Part shown: positions 1-9,200 of the stretch, in pieces | How the letters are laid out: every line of letters starts with the position of its first letter | Position numbering within the stretch: the first letter of the stretch is position 1 | Source: Microvirga sp. VF16 | GTDB taxonomy: Bacteria; Pseudomonadota; Alphaproteobacteria; Rhizobiales; Beijerinckiaceae | Reading direction: 5' to 3' | NCBI RefSeq assembly: GCF_016864375.1 | Contig: NZ_CP069354.1 | Location: 186,001-250,000, forward strand | Length of the DNA: 64,000 bases | The notes under the pieces: generated by a model | Databases searched by the model: none | Seen by the model: the letters and a program-made list of their open reading frames with translations, nothing else | Told to the model about the DNA's origin: nothing | Program-made: the position numbers and the translations under genes

Positions 1-333
1 GCCAACCGTACGGTCTTTGCCGCCGAGCGCACCTATGCTGCCTGGGTGCGCACCGGTCTGGCGTCGCTGGCCTCCGGCATCGGCGCGAAGAAGCTTTTGG
101 AAGGTGTGGTTCCGGACTGGATGATCATCTCCACCGGCTCAATCCTTGTGTTTTTCAGCGCTTTCTGCTTCGCCTCTGCGGTCTGGCGCCAGATTTTTAC
201 GGGCGCACAGCCGCCGCAGCCAGACGTACAGCGGATCCCGCCGTTCCTGCTCGTGATCTTCAACGGCTTCCTGGTACTCGTCGCGCTCGCCGCCCTGCTC
301 AGCATCTGGTTCGGGCGCACGGGCGGGGATTGA
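1..333 (+). CDS. YidH/DUF202 family membrane protein (5' partial)
   Basis: The frame is open from the left edge, so the start lies outside the window; 110 codons remain before TGA at 331. The visible N-terminus contains AAERTYAAWVRTGLA, which matches the ERTxxAWxRTxLA signature of the small DUF202 (YidH) inner-membrane family. Two strong hydrophobic spans follow at about residues 40-65 and 82-105, giving the usual multi-span plan. The function of the family is not established. A GTG at 46 could be mistaken for a start, but the conserved signature lies upstream of it. Family assignment is fairly sure; the role is unknown. Confidence 0.8.
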   Translation, partial: ANRTVFAAERTYAAWVRTGLASLASGIGAKKLLEGVVPDWMIISTGSILVFFSAFCFASAVWRQIFTGAQPPQPDVQRIPPFLLVIFNGFLVLVALAALLSIWFGRTGGD

Positions 334-417
334 GGCAAACCCTTTACACCTTTGGACCGACCATTCGGCCTGAGCTAATCTTTGCCAATCGCGGCCTCAT
401 GCCGAAAGGATGTCCCG

Positions 418-1113
418 ATGAAAGCCCGACAGATGGCGCTCACGCGCGACCTTGTGGCGCTTGTTCATCGTGTCCTGGACGATCCCGGCCCCGAACCCGG
501 TCTCGTCTATCACACCGAGGACGATTACGACGCGATCGTCCAAGCCATGCTGTCGTCGCATCCTGCCGGCGATGATGCCTGGCTCTTCGTCTATGGCTCC
601 CTGATCTGGAAACCGGAAGTGGATCATGTGGAGGCGCGGCGGGGCACGGCCCATGGATGGCACCGATCCTTCTGTTTCAGGATCACCCGCTTTCGCGCGA
701 CGAAGGATCGACCCGGCCTCATGATGGCGCTCGACCGAGGAGGGCAATGCCAGGGACTTCTCTACCGGCTTCCGGGCGCATCGTTGCAAGCTCAATTGGG
801 GAAATTATTTCGCCGCGAGTTCACCGCGAAGCCACCCAATAGCATGCCGCGTTGGATCAGAGTCACGATCGAAGACGGCCCTGTAACAGCCCTTACCTTC
901 GTCATGAACCGCAAGGCACCGGCTTATGTCGGACGCCTTGCACCCGAGGAGGTGGCCGATGTGCTTGCTAGAGCCTGCGGACATTGGGGTTCAGGCGCCG
1001 AATATCTCCACAACACGGTCATGCATCTGGAAGAGCACGGCATCCACGACAGCAACCTCTGGCGATTGCAGAAGCTCGTAGCGGCAAAGATCGACGAGAT
1101 GGCGGACAGGTGA
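418..1113 (+). CDS. chaC: ChaC-like gamma-glutamylcyclotransferase
   Basis: The protein has 231 residues. The motif VYGSLIWKP at about residues 58-66 is the substrate-binding loop of ChaC enzymes, which act in the cytoplasm and split glutathione into 5-oxoproline and Cys-Gly. Glu134 in LFRREF is the likely catalytic acid by analogy with the family. I chose ATG 418 because AAAGGA (405-410) sits seven bases upstream; an in-frame TTG at 382 has no such site and would add residues of low conservation. The gene stands alone, convergent with the sugar kinase gene that ends at 1156. Glutathione turnover is inferred from the family; exact substrate preference cannot be read from sequence. Confidence 0.88.
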   Translation: MKARQMALTRDLVALVHRVLDDPGPEPGLVYHTEDDYDAIVQAMLSSHPAGDDAWLFVYGSLIWKPEVDHVEARRGTAHGWHRSFCFRITRFRATKDRPGLMMALDRGGQCQGLLYRLPGASLQAQLGKLFRREFTAKPPNSMPRWIRVTIEDGPVTALTFVMNRKAPAYVGRLAPEEVADVLARACGHWGSGAEYLHNTVMHLEEHGIHDSNLWRLQKLVAAKIDEMADR

Positions 1114-1155
1114 TGCCGCGAACTTACGGCCGTGGCATCGTTCCGGAGATTTCCC

Positions 1156-2157
1156 TCAGGCGAACAATCCTTCCTGCTGCGCCAGCTCGCGCAGGTTCGT
1201 CTGCGGGCGGGCGCCGAGGTGGCTGATGATTTCGGCGGCGGCCAGCCCCCCGAGGCGGGCGCAATCGGTGAGGTCGAGGTTCTTCACGAGGCCGGCGAGG
1301 AAGCCGGAGGCGAAGAGGTCGCCGGCGCCGGTGGTGTCGACCACGCGCTCGACGGGGAAGGCCGGCACGGCCTTTGTCTCGCCGCGGCTCACGATCAGGG
1401 CGCCCTCCGCCGAGCGGGTGATGGCGCCGAGGACGTTTTCTTCACGCAACGCAGCAAGTGCGGTGTTCGCGTCAGACGTGCCGTAGAGACTCTGCAATTC
1501 GTGGATATTGGCGAAGAGGATGTCGAGGCTGCCGTCGCGCATGAGTCCCAAGAACTCGTCGCGGTAACGGTCGACGCAGAAGGCGTCGGAGAGGGTGAGC
1601 GCCACCTTGTTGCCGGCCTCGTGGGCGATCTTCACCGCCTTGCGGAAGGCTTCCTTGGCGGCTGGCGGATCCCATAGATAGCCTTCGAGATAAACGATGG
1701 AGGAGGCGCGCACCGTCTCCGGGTTCACGTCGTCGGGGGTGAGGTTCTGGCAGGCCCCGAGATAGGTGTTCATGGTGCGCTCGCCGTCCGGCGTCACCAG
1801 GATGAAGCTGCGCGCGGTGGCGGGGCCGTCCTCGGCAAGAGCCACATCATAATGCACGTCGATGGCCTTGAGGTCGTGGGCGAAGAGCTTGCCCGTCTCG
1901 TCGTTCTTCACCTTGCCGATGAAGCCGGCCTTGACGCCGAAGGAAGCGGCACCCGCCGCCGTGTTGGCACCGGAGCCGCCCGACACGATGATCGCCGGAC
2001 CCATGTCGCCGTAGAGCTCCTCGGCGCGGGCTTCGTCGATGAGCTGCATGGCGCCCTTGTGGACCTTCTTCTGCAGGAGGAAGGCCTCGTCGGTATGGGC
2101 GAGCACGTCAACGATGGCGTTGCCGAGGGTGAGAACGTCGATGCGGGTCTGGGACAT
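1156..2157 (-). CDS. PfkB-family sugar/adenosine kinase
   Basis: This 333-residue protein belongs to the ribokinase/PfkB family. SGGSGANTAAGAASFG (about residues 59-74) is the N-terminal signature, and DTTGAGDLFASGFLAG (about 274-289) is the C-terminal one; Asp280 is the expected catalytic base and the preceding glycines form the anion hole. Alphaproteobacterial orthologues are usually called adenosine kinase, which would make this a nucleoside-salvage enzyme using ATP, but other PfkB substrates such as fructose or inosine cannot be excluded. The start is the ATG at 2157 (MSQTRIDVLTLGN); a longer frame to 2262 reads into a palindromic repeat and is rejected. It is convergent with chaC. Confidence 0.85.
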   Translation of the reverse strand: MSQTRIDVLTLGNAIVDVLAHTDEAFLLQKKVHKGAMQLIDEARAEELYGDMGPAIIVSGGSGANTAAGAASFGVKAGFIGKVKNDETGKLFAHDLKAIDVHYDVALAEDGPATARSFILVTPDGERTMNTYLGACQNLTPDDVNPETVRASSIVYLEGYLWDPPAAKEAFRKAVKIAHEAGNKVALTLSDAFCVDRYRDEFLGLMRDGSLDILFANIHELQSLYGTSDANTALAALREENVLGAITRSAEGALIVSRGETKAVPAFPVERVVDTTGAGDLFASGFLAGLVKNLDLTDCARLGGLAAAEIISHLGARPQTNLRELAQQEGLFA

Positions 2158-2220
2158 TAGGCAACCGGGATTATGAAAAGACGGGGCGCTTTCGCATCCA
2201 CCGCCCCCGCGGTCAAGTCC

Positions 2221-2330
2221 AGCGCATCGTGCGGAAAAGTGGATCCGGTTTTTCGCGCTCAACGATGCATCGCTGAGAGATGAGCATCGAATAGATCCTA
2301 AAAGTGGAATCCACTTTTAGGTCCGATGCT
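2221..2330. repeat. Extragenic palindromic repeat, family A, copy 1
   Basis: About 110 bp between the kinase gene and the XRE regulator. It begins AGCGCATCGTGCG and ends with an inverted repeat, AAAAGTGGAATCCACTTTT followed by GGTCCGATGCT. Nearly the same arrangement occurs at 22509-22620, and a half-element occurs at 53058-53105. The dyad could form a hairpin in RNA from either strand. Confidence 0.8.
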
Positions 2331-2338
2331 TAGCCATT

Positions 2339-2746
2339 TCAGACCGCGTCCTGCACCGCCTGGATCGGCACGGGCGCGCGGCGATCCCGATTCTGCGCGC
2401 TGTCGAGAATGGCGAGCATGTCCGCGAGTTCGGCCTCGGAGAGGTTGCGGATCTCGCGAGCGAGGCGGTTGGCGAGCAGGGTCGCCTTCGGATCGCCACC
2501 GGCCGTGTCGATCTTCACCTTGGGGTCGGAGAGATCGGCGAGGCGGGTCAGCTCATCGGCCTCGTCCCAGATGATGTGAAAATACTGCAGCACTCCCTGG
2601 ATCAGCGCCCAGGTCGGCTTACCGCGCTCGCCGCGCTCCAGCGCAGAGAGATAGGCACTCGACACACCGAGATGTGCGGCCATGTCCTTCAACATCCGCC
2701 TGCGCTCCTGGCGCAGCTGCCGCACCCGTTCACCGAAAGGAGTCAT
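2339..2746 (-). CDS. XRE-family helix-turn-helix DNA-binding protein
   Basis: This 135-residue protein has an N-terminal Cro/C1-type helix-turn-helix at about residues 5-60 (FGERVRQLRQERRRMLKDMA, then SSAYLSALERGERGKPTW). The C-terminal half is acidic and helical (LSEAELADMLAILDSAQ) and could mediate dimerisation. The start at 2746 leaves four bases after the smr-type stop, while a longer start at 2806 would overlap that gene. It is the last gene of a leftward TIM44-mltA-smr-XRE run, an arrangement I recall from other Rhizobiales. Its target genes are unknown; co-transcription with a murein hydrolase suggests but does not show an envelope link. Confidence 0.82.
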   Translation of the reverse strand: MTPFGERVRQLRQERRRMLKDMAAHLGVSSAYLSALERGERGKPTWALIQGVLQYFHIIWDEADELTRLADLSDPKVKIDTAGGDPKATLLANRLAREIRNLSEAELADMLAILDSAQNRDRRAPVPIQAVQDAV

Positions 2747-2750
2747 GGAT

Positions 2751-3320
2751 CTATCCCGCACCCCGCCGGCGGCGGAGCCTGACATAGAGTGCACCGGATC
2801 CGCCATGCTGAGGAGAGGCTTCCTCGAAGCCGATCACGAGCGAGCGAAGGTCGGGCAGGCGCAGCCAATGGGGAACCATGCGCTTCAAGACTCCACGCTC
2901 CTCGAACATCCCGCTGCTGATGGCTGCGCCACCCTTGCCGGTGATGATCAGAACGAGCCCGTAGCCGGAGCCTTGTGCCCGGCGAAGGAAGCTCAGAAGA
3001 GCGAAATGGGCCTCTTCCTGTCGCATCCCGTGCAGGTCGATGACGCTGTCCACATCCTTGCGGCCGCGCCGGAGGGCCTGAAGCGTCTTGCGCTCCACGG
3101 GAGAAAGCGGTGGCAGGGCCGGTTTCGCCTGGGGTGGGAGCGGGGGCAGAACAGGAGCGAGGGCCACGATCTGCGGGGCAGGAGTTGTCGCGGGCTTCGC
3201 CTCGGGTTCCGGTTCGGGCGGCAGGAGCTTTCCCGTCATGGGCTTTACGTGCCTAGCCACATGCGACCAGAGCCGCTTCTCCTCGGGGCTGAGCTGGCGG
3301 GTGCGGCTTTTCTTGGTCAT
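2751..3320 (-). CDS. Smr-domain protein
   Basis: A 189-residue protein with a C-terminal Smr (small MutS-related) domain. DSVIDLHGMRQEEAHFALLSF (about residues 92-112) holds the DLHGxxxxxA motif, and IITGKGG follows about 22 residues later as the TGxG motif of Smr nucleases. The N-terminal half is charged and proline/alanine-rich, as in the stand-alone alphaproteobacterial family. Some Smr domains nick DNA or cleave RNA; the activity here is not shown. ATG 3320 overlaps the mltA stop by four bases (3317-3320), so the two are probably translationally coupled. A longer frame to 3542 is only a shadow inside mltA. Confidence 0.87.
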   Translation of the reverse strand: MTKKSRTRQLSPEEKRLWSHVARHVKPMTGKLLPPEPEPEAKPATTPAPQIVALAPVLPPLPPQAKPALPPLSPVERKTLQALRRGRKDVDSVIDLHGMRQEEAHFALLSFLRRAQGSGYGLVLIITGKGGAAISSGMFEERGVLKRMVPHWLRLPDLRSLVIGFEEASPQHGGSGALYVRLRRRRGAG

Positions 3321-4486
3321 GAACGGGGTTTGGGCTGCAGAACCACGAAGCGGACCGCGTGGCGCAGAAGGCCTGCACGCCGCCCCGCCTCCTCGCCGCT
3401 GCCGAAGAAGAAATCGCCACGCGCCGGGCCGACGATGGCCGAGCCCGTGTCCTGCGCGATCATCAGCCGCTGCAGGGGCTCGGTCTTGTCGAGCGTCAGC
3501 GGCAATTGCCCGTCGAGCCAGACGGGCAGGCCGTAAGCCCAAAGCGACCTGTCAACTGCTAGGCTCCGGCCGGGCACGAGCGGGGTACCGGCCCCGCCGA
3601 TGGGTCCGTCCTCGGGGGCAAGTTCGCTCGCCTCGCGGAAGAAGATGTAGGATTGGTTCTGCCGCATCAGGGCCTTGGCCGGTTCTGGATTGCCCTTCAG
3701 CCAGCCCATGAGCTTTGCCAGCGTCATGGTCTCCAGATCCATCTCGCCCTGTTGCACCAGCAGACGGCCGATGGACGTGTAAGGCCGCCCATTGCGGCCG
3801 GCATAGGCCACTCGCATGACCGAGCCATCGTTCAGGCGGATGCGGGCCGAGCCCTGTACATGGATGATGAAGGCTTCGCCCGGCTCGCGGAGATAAACGA
3901 TGGGTTTGGCGAGCTGGCCTAAGGCCCCTTCCTCGATGGCGGCGCGATCCGGATAGGGCTCGTAACCATCCTTGGTCCGTCGGGCGGCTTGTAGGCCCCC
4001 GTCGAGGCCGGGGAGGGTTTCGCCCTGCGGAATAGTGACGAGGTCGCCAGGGCGGTCGAGCAGGGGGACGCGATAAATGGCGTCCGGCGTGCGCGAGCCC
4101 TGGAACTCAGGCTCGTAATAACCGGTGAGAAAGCCGTTTCCGGAGAGCGGGGCCACGCTGACGGGCTGGAAAAGCGTCTCGAAGAAGCGCCGCGCCTCGG
4201 CCTTGCCGAGACGAGGCGTCTTCAGGGCCTCGCGACAGACGGCCAGGAGGTCTTCTTGAGGCGCCTGAGCCGGACGAAGCGTGGCGGCTTTGGCATCGAA
4301 CGCCCGGCAGGAGCGCAAGAAGGCCTGGAAGGCAGCGGCGTGATCATCCGCCACCCAGCCGGCAAGTTCCGTGAAGGGCAGGGGCTCAAGGCGCGCCTGG
4401 TCCTTGAGTGCCGATCCGGCGGCAGCGGACATGCTCAGCGTCCAGACGAGAGAACAAGCGAGGAGGGCCCGCCCGGCATGCCTCAT
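3317..4486 (-). CDS. mltA: Membrane-bound lytic murein transglycosylase A
   Basis: A 389-residue exported enzyme that cleaves the MurNAc-GlcNAc bond of peptidoglycan to give 1,6-anhydro ends. A signal peptide is visible at about residues 1-23 (ALLACSLVWTLSMSAAAG), without a clear lipobox. The MltA core carries GNGFLTGYYEPEFQG, the beta-barrel with HVQGSARIRL, and a C-terminal 3D domain with AQDTGSAIVGPARGD, whose aspartates are the expected catalytic residues. ATG 4486 overlaps the TIM44-gene stop by four bases and the stop overlaps the smr start by four, so the three genes form a tightly coupled operon. The longer frame to 4555 lacks this logic. Confidence 0.92.
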   Translation of the reverse strand: MRHAGRALLACSLVWTLSMSAAAGSALKDQARLEPLPFTELAGWVADDHAAAFQAFLRSCRAFDAKAATLRPAQAPQEDLLAVCREALKTPRLGKAEARRFFETLFQPVSVAPLSGNGFLTGYYEPEFQGSRTPDAIYRVPLLDRPGDLVTIPQGETLPGLDGGLQAARRTKDGYEPYPDRAAIEEGALGQLAKPIVYLREPGEAFIIHVQGSARIRLNDGSVMRVAYAGRNGRPYTSIGRLLVQQGEMDLETMTLAKLMGWLKGNPEPAKALMRQNQSYIFFREASELAPEDGPIGGAGTPLVPGRSLAVDRSLWAYGLPVWLDGQLPLTLDKTEPLQRLMIAQDTGSAIVGPARGDFFFGSGEEAGRRAGLLRHAVRFVVLQPKPRS

Positions 4487-5205
4487 TGCCCCGCTTCGGT
4501 CGCCACGAGCTGCCAGTTGGGATCGCGGCTGCCGAGATTGCGGGCGAAGGTCCATACATCGGTGACGTCGGCCACGGTCTCAGGGCTGCCGTCGACCACG
4601 TTGCCGGAGGCGTCGCGGGTCGCGGTGATGAGCTTGGAGAGGAAGCGCACCACGATCTGGGCCGATTTGCCCTGAAGCTCGGCACCGGCCATCTCGGCCT
4701 TGTCGATGGACACGAAGGTGGTCTCGACCGTCTCACCCCGGCGCTCACGCTCGGTGATCGCCCGCTCGAAGCCCTCGTAGACGTCGCGGGAGAGAAGATC
4801 CTTCAGGGTCTTGCGATCCCCTTGCGCGAAGGCGGAGACGATCATCTCGTAGGCGGCCTTGGCGCCTTCCAGAAACTCGGTCGGATTGAAATTCGGCTCA
4901 AGACGGGCAATCCCGTCGAGGGCCTGGGACATAGGCGTGCCGGGCTCGGCGATGCCTTTCCAACGCTCAGGGGACTGAACCTCGGCGGCGGGACGGGTGC
5001 CATTGGCGCCGGGCAGACGCACCACATTGTGATCCGGCTCGGCCGGCGCATTGCCAGGGCGAAGTGGCGCATCGCGGCGCGACATCGGGTCGAAGGGCGG
5101 CTGCTCGTTGCCGGTCTTCTGCCCCAGGACGGAGCGAAGACGCCAGATCACGAAAACGGCGAGTACGATAAAGATAAGGGTCGTGATGTCGAAGGAATCC
5201 TGCAT
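4483..5205 (-). CDS. TIM44-like domain protein
   Basis: A 240-residue protein with one N-terminal membrane helix (ITTLIFIVLAVFVIWRLRSVL, about residues 8-28), a low-complexity linker, and a C-terminal TIM44-like domain from about residue 95 (FLEGAKAAYEMIVSAFAQGD to WTFARNLGSRDPNWQLVAT). In mitochondria TIM44 tethers Hsp70 to the import channel. In alphaproteobacteria the homologue (TimA) is a membrane protein of less certain function. It heads the operon with mltA, overlapping it by four bases. The ATG at 5205 directly precedes the membrane helix; upstream in-frame codons have no family similarity. The divergent secB gene starts at 5485. Confidence 0.87.
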   Translation of the reverse strand: MQDSFDITTLIFIVLAVFVIWRLRSVLGQKTGNEQPPFDPMSRRDAPLRPGNAPAEPDHNVVRLPGANGTRPAAEVQSPERWKGIAEPGTPMSQALDGIARLEPNFNPTEFLEGAKAAYEMIVSAFAQGDRKTLKDLLSRDVYEGFERAITERERRGETVETTFVSIDKAEMAGAELQGKSAQIVVRFLSKLITATRDASGNVVDGSPETVADVTDVWTFARNLGSRDPNWQLVATEAGQ

Positions 5206-5484
5206 CGTCGATCCGTTGTGAGCCTGCCCGCGCCCGGTTGCCGCCGGGCGTTGTGTCAAGGAGGCGAAGGTGTCATCCTTCGCATATGGGGTCTTGAGGT
5301 CGTAACATCCACCTCTGCGCCCGACAAGCGAATGCATGGGCTCAAATCTCGCTTCGCGCAAATCTTGCCTCAGCTCTGAGAAGCTGATAGCGCGAAGGCC
5401 CATGGCCCGAAGCGAGCCGGCGCTTTGCTTGACGACGTATCCCGTCCGGGCCCCACGAGACACCCCTTAGGGAGCAAGAAACCC

Positions 5485-5964
5485 ATGGCCGAGAATCCGG
5501 CAAACAACGGAGCGCCCGCGCTCAACGCCCTTGCGCAGTACTGCAAGGATTTCTCCTTCGAGAACCCCAACGCCCCCCGCTCCCTGCAGCAGCAATCGGA
5601 AGGCCCGCAGATCAACCTGCAGGTCAACGTAAATGCCAAGCAGCTGGCCGAGGCCGATTTCGAGGTCGACCTGACCCTCGAAGGCGATGCCAAGATCGGC
5701 GGCAAGGACGTGCTGTTTGCCTTCGAGCTGACCTATTCCGGCGTGTTCCGCATCCAGAACATCCCGCAGGAGCAGCTGCATCCGGTGGTGATGATCGAGT
5801 GCCCGCGCCTGCTCTTCCCCTTCGCCCGCCAGATGGTGGCGGATGCGGTGCGCAACGGCGGCTTCCCACCCCTCTATATCGACCCGATCGACTTCGTCGC
5901 CCTCTACCGCCAGCGCGCTGCCGAGGTGCAGGGCCAGCCGGGTAACGGCCAGACGCTGTCGTAA
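5485..5964 (+). CDS. secB: Protein-export chaperone SecB
   Basis: A 159-residue SecB, the cytoplasmic tetrameric chaperone that keeps preproteins unfolded and passes them to Sec[28 protein letters not shown] and [15 protein letters not shown] match the conserved SecB core, with [17 protein letters not shown] near the C-terminus. ATG 5485 follows GGAGCAAG. The gene is divergent from the TIM44 gene and ends before a strong intrinsic terminator at 5995. It lies just upstream of a large autotransporter gene, whose product would be a natural SecB client, though nothing in the sequence shows a specific link. Confidence 0.95.
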   Translation: MAENPANNGAPALNALAQYCKDFSFENPNAPRSLQQQSEGPQINLQVNVNAKQLAEADFEVDLTLEGDAKIGGKDVLFAFELTYSGVFRIQNIPQEQLHPVVMIECPRLLFPFARQMVADAVRNGGFPPLYIDPIDFVALYRQRAAEVQGQPGNGQTLS

Positions 5965-5994
5965 GCGCTCGGACGCGTTTCAAAATATTATCGG

Positions 5995-6033
5995 ATCGGG
6001 CGAAGCGGCCTCCGCTTCGCCCGATTTGTTTTT
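5995..6033 (+). terminator. Intrinsic terminator of secB
   Basis: A perfect 14-bp stem (ATCGGGCGAAGCGG paired with CCGCTTCGCCCGAT, three-base loop) is followed by TTGTTTTT. It starts about 30 bases after the secB stop and separates secB from the autotransporter gene. Confidence 0.92.
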
Positions 6034-6224
6034 GGAGACGCTCTCTGGGCTGCGAGAGCACAGTCTTGCTCTCCAAGCAAACATGTTGCGGTAATAATAC
6101 ACCCTTGCAAAACCTTCGCTGTTTGCCCCAAAGGCAAGTCTCCTGAGAAGCAATTCCTTGTATGAGGGAAAAAGGCGTCGGGGTGCTTCGCACCGCATGA
6201 ATCTGTCCGGCTGGGGAGGCTGGC

Positions 6225-9200
6225 ATGCTGTTCGCTCGGGACCATCGAAACGAGAGGCCCATCAATTTTCACAAGCGGTTGCTGTTGACCGGAACAGCTT
6301 TGGCAGCCCTGCTGCCTTTGCCGCCTGCCGTTCATGCTGATGAAATCATCGATAATGGCGCAGTGGTCACCATTCCCGGCACCCATCCGTCGCCGTGGGA
6401 TGCTGGAGGGGTCCTCACTGTTGGCGACACAAGCACCGGCACTTTGGTCATCGTGAACGGTGGTGTGATCAGAAGTGTCGACGGTGTGATCGGCGCGACC
6501 TTTGGCTCCTCCGGGATGGTAACCGTGAGAGACAACGGCTCCCAATGGATCACTACCCGTCTCTATCTCGGTACAGGGGGCACGGGCACGTTATCCATCG
6601 AGAACGGCGGCAGCGTCACCAGTACCGGTGTCGCGCTCGGCTCCCACGTAGACACTTCATCCGGCAGCATGACGGTGACAGGAGCCGGCTCGCGCCTCAG
6701 GTCCAACGCCCTTCTCAGTGTTGGCGATTCTGGCACCGGCGTGTTGACCATCGAGAATGGCGGCACCGTCAATGTCATCAACAACAATAGCTATATCGGT
6801 TTTGTCGCCGGCTCATCGGGTACGGTGACGGTGAGAGGCCCTGGCTCGCAATGGAGCACTGAGGGCAATCTGTCTGTTGGCAATCACGGCACCGGCACGC
6901 TCACCATTGAGGATGGTGGCAGCGTCCACAGCGGCACAAGCCTGATTGGTGACAATACCGGCTCATCGGGTACGGTGACGGTGAGCGGGGCAGGCTCCAG
7001 ATGGACCACCGATAACATTCTATATGTCGGCGGTAACGGCACCGGCACACTGACCATTGCGAATGGCGGTGCTGTCAGTTCCGATGTGACGACATTGGGA
7101 TTCAATGTGGGTGGGCAAGGCACACTGACCCTAAACGGGACAAACATATCGCGCGGGATCCTGACAACCGGGCAAGTGATCAAAGACCGGGGTGACGGCA
7201 CGCTGACGTTTAATGGAGGCATTCTGCGTGCCACCCGCGATGAGAGCAGCTTTGTTTCCGGCTTTGCACCTGGAAATGTCGTCATCAATGGTGGCGGAGC
7301 GTTTCTCGACAGCAATGGCCACACTATCGGAATCGCGAATGTCTTAAGCGGGTCAGGTTCTCTGACGAAGACCGGTATCGGCACGCTGACGCTTTCGGGC
7401 AGCAATACCTACACCGGCGGCACGACGATCAACGACGGCACCATCGAGATCCGGAACGCCGCTGCGCTTGGAATGGGAGACATCTTCCTGGCAGGCGGTC
7501 ACCTGCGCTCCAACATCGCCGGCACGGCGACGCTCTCGAACCCCATCATCATCAGAGCCGGCGATCCCGTCAGAACGATCTCGGCTGCGATGGGCCAGAC
7601 GCTCAACATCAATTTCGGTTTCGTCGGCAATAGTGCAACCCTGAGATTCGGTACCGCATCGGATACCGGAACGGTGAGCGTCGTCGGTCCGCTGCGCAAC
7701 GGCTATGGGATATATTGGATCGATGTGGTCGGCGGCACGCTGAGGGCGGGTTCTCGGGCGCTCAGCACGCTTCTCAGTGGCGGCGCGCAGGCGCTGACCA
7801 TCCACGAGAACGCCACCGTCGATTTGACGACTTACGATTCCACCTTCTTCGACCTGCGTGGGCGGGGCACGCTGACCGGCAACGGCGCGACCTTCACGAT
7901 CAGCGAAGGCATCTTCGACGGCACTATCAGCGGCAACACCACTTTGAAGAAGGTCACCCCCGTTACGCTCACGTTGAACGGCAGGAACACACTCACGGGA
8001 CCGACGCAGGTTCTGAACGGTCTCCTGCTGGTGAACGGATCTCTGGCTTCGTCTCCGGTCTCGGTGAGCGTTGACGCCCATGGCAAGGGCACGCTTGGCG
8101 GCACCGGCATCGTCGGCAGCCTGTCGGTGCTGTCGGGCGGCACGGTGGCGCCGGGCAATTCCATCGGCACCTTGAACGTGAACGGCAACGTCTCCTTTGC
8201 GCCCGGCTCGGTCTATGCGCTCGAGATCGACAAGGCCCGACGGTCCGACAGGATCGCCGCCACCGGCGCGGCGACGCTCTCCGGCGGCACGGTGCAGATC
8301 CTACCAGACCAGGGCACCGGCTATGTCGAGAACAGGCCCTATACGATCCTCGCTGCCCAGCGCGGCGTGAGCGGGCAGTTCGCAGGCACGAGCGGCGGTC
8401 CCTTCGCCTTCGTCACACCCACCCTCGGTTATAGCAACGACACGGTGACCCTCACCCTCGTCCGCAAGACGGATCCAACGGACCCGACCGATCCGACAAA
8501 CCCGGACGAGCCAACCCCCACGGCCTTCCACTCCGTCGCCCAGACCATCAACCAATACCGCACCGCCGATGCGGTCGAGGCGCTGGGCGCGGGCGACACC
8601 CTCTATCGCACGGTGCTGGGTGCCAGCGTCGGCGCGGCGCGCCAGGCCTTCGATGCTCTCTCCGGGGAGGCGCATGCCTCGGCCATGAGTGTGGCCTATG
8701 AGGATGGCCGACGGGTGCGCGAGGCGATCCTCACCCGCCTGCGCCAGCCGGCGGGCTCGAATCTGCCGACACTCGAGCAGGGCTCATACAACGCCGCCTA
8801 TGCCGCCGATCTGCCGGGCGCGGGGCCACAAACAATCGCCGTGCCGGGGCTCAGCCTCGATCCGCGCCGCCTCGCCCTTTGGGGCGAAGGTTTCGGGTCC
8901 TGGGGCAAGGCGGATTCGAACGGCAACGCGGCCTCTCTCGACACGTCCACCGGCGGCTTCATCCTCGGCGCGGATGCCGCGCTCGATCCGACCTGGCGCC
9001 TCGGCGTCGCCGGCGGCTTTACTCGCACGACTTTCGATATCGATGGGCGCCTGTCCTCAGGCACCAACGAAAGCATCTTCAGTGCGCTCTACGGGTCCAG
9101 CACCTGGGGCGCCCTCTCTTTAAGACTCGGCGCGGCTTATGCCTGGTATGATGTCGATATCCAGCGTCGGGTACAGTTCCCGGGCTTCACGGACTCGACC

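Noticed and set aside
6700..7100. Repeated DNA in the autotransporter gene as CRISPR-like
   Set aside because: Repeats are in frame, about 150 bp apart and degenerate, encoding beta-helix protein repeats; no spacer pattern.
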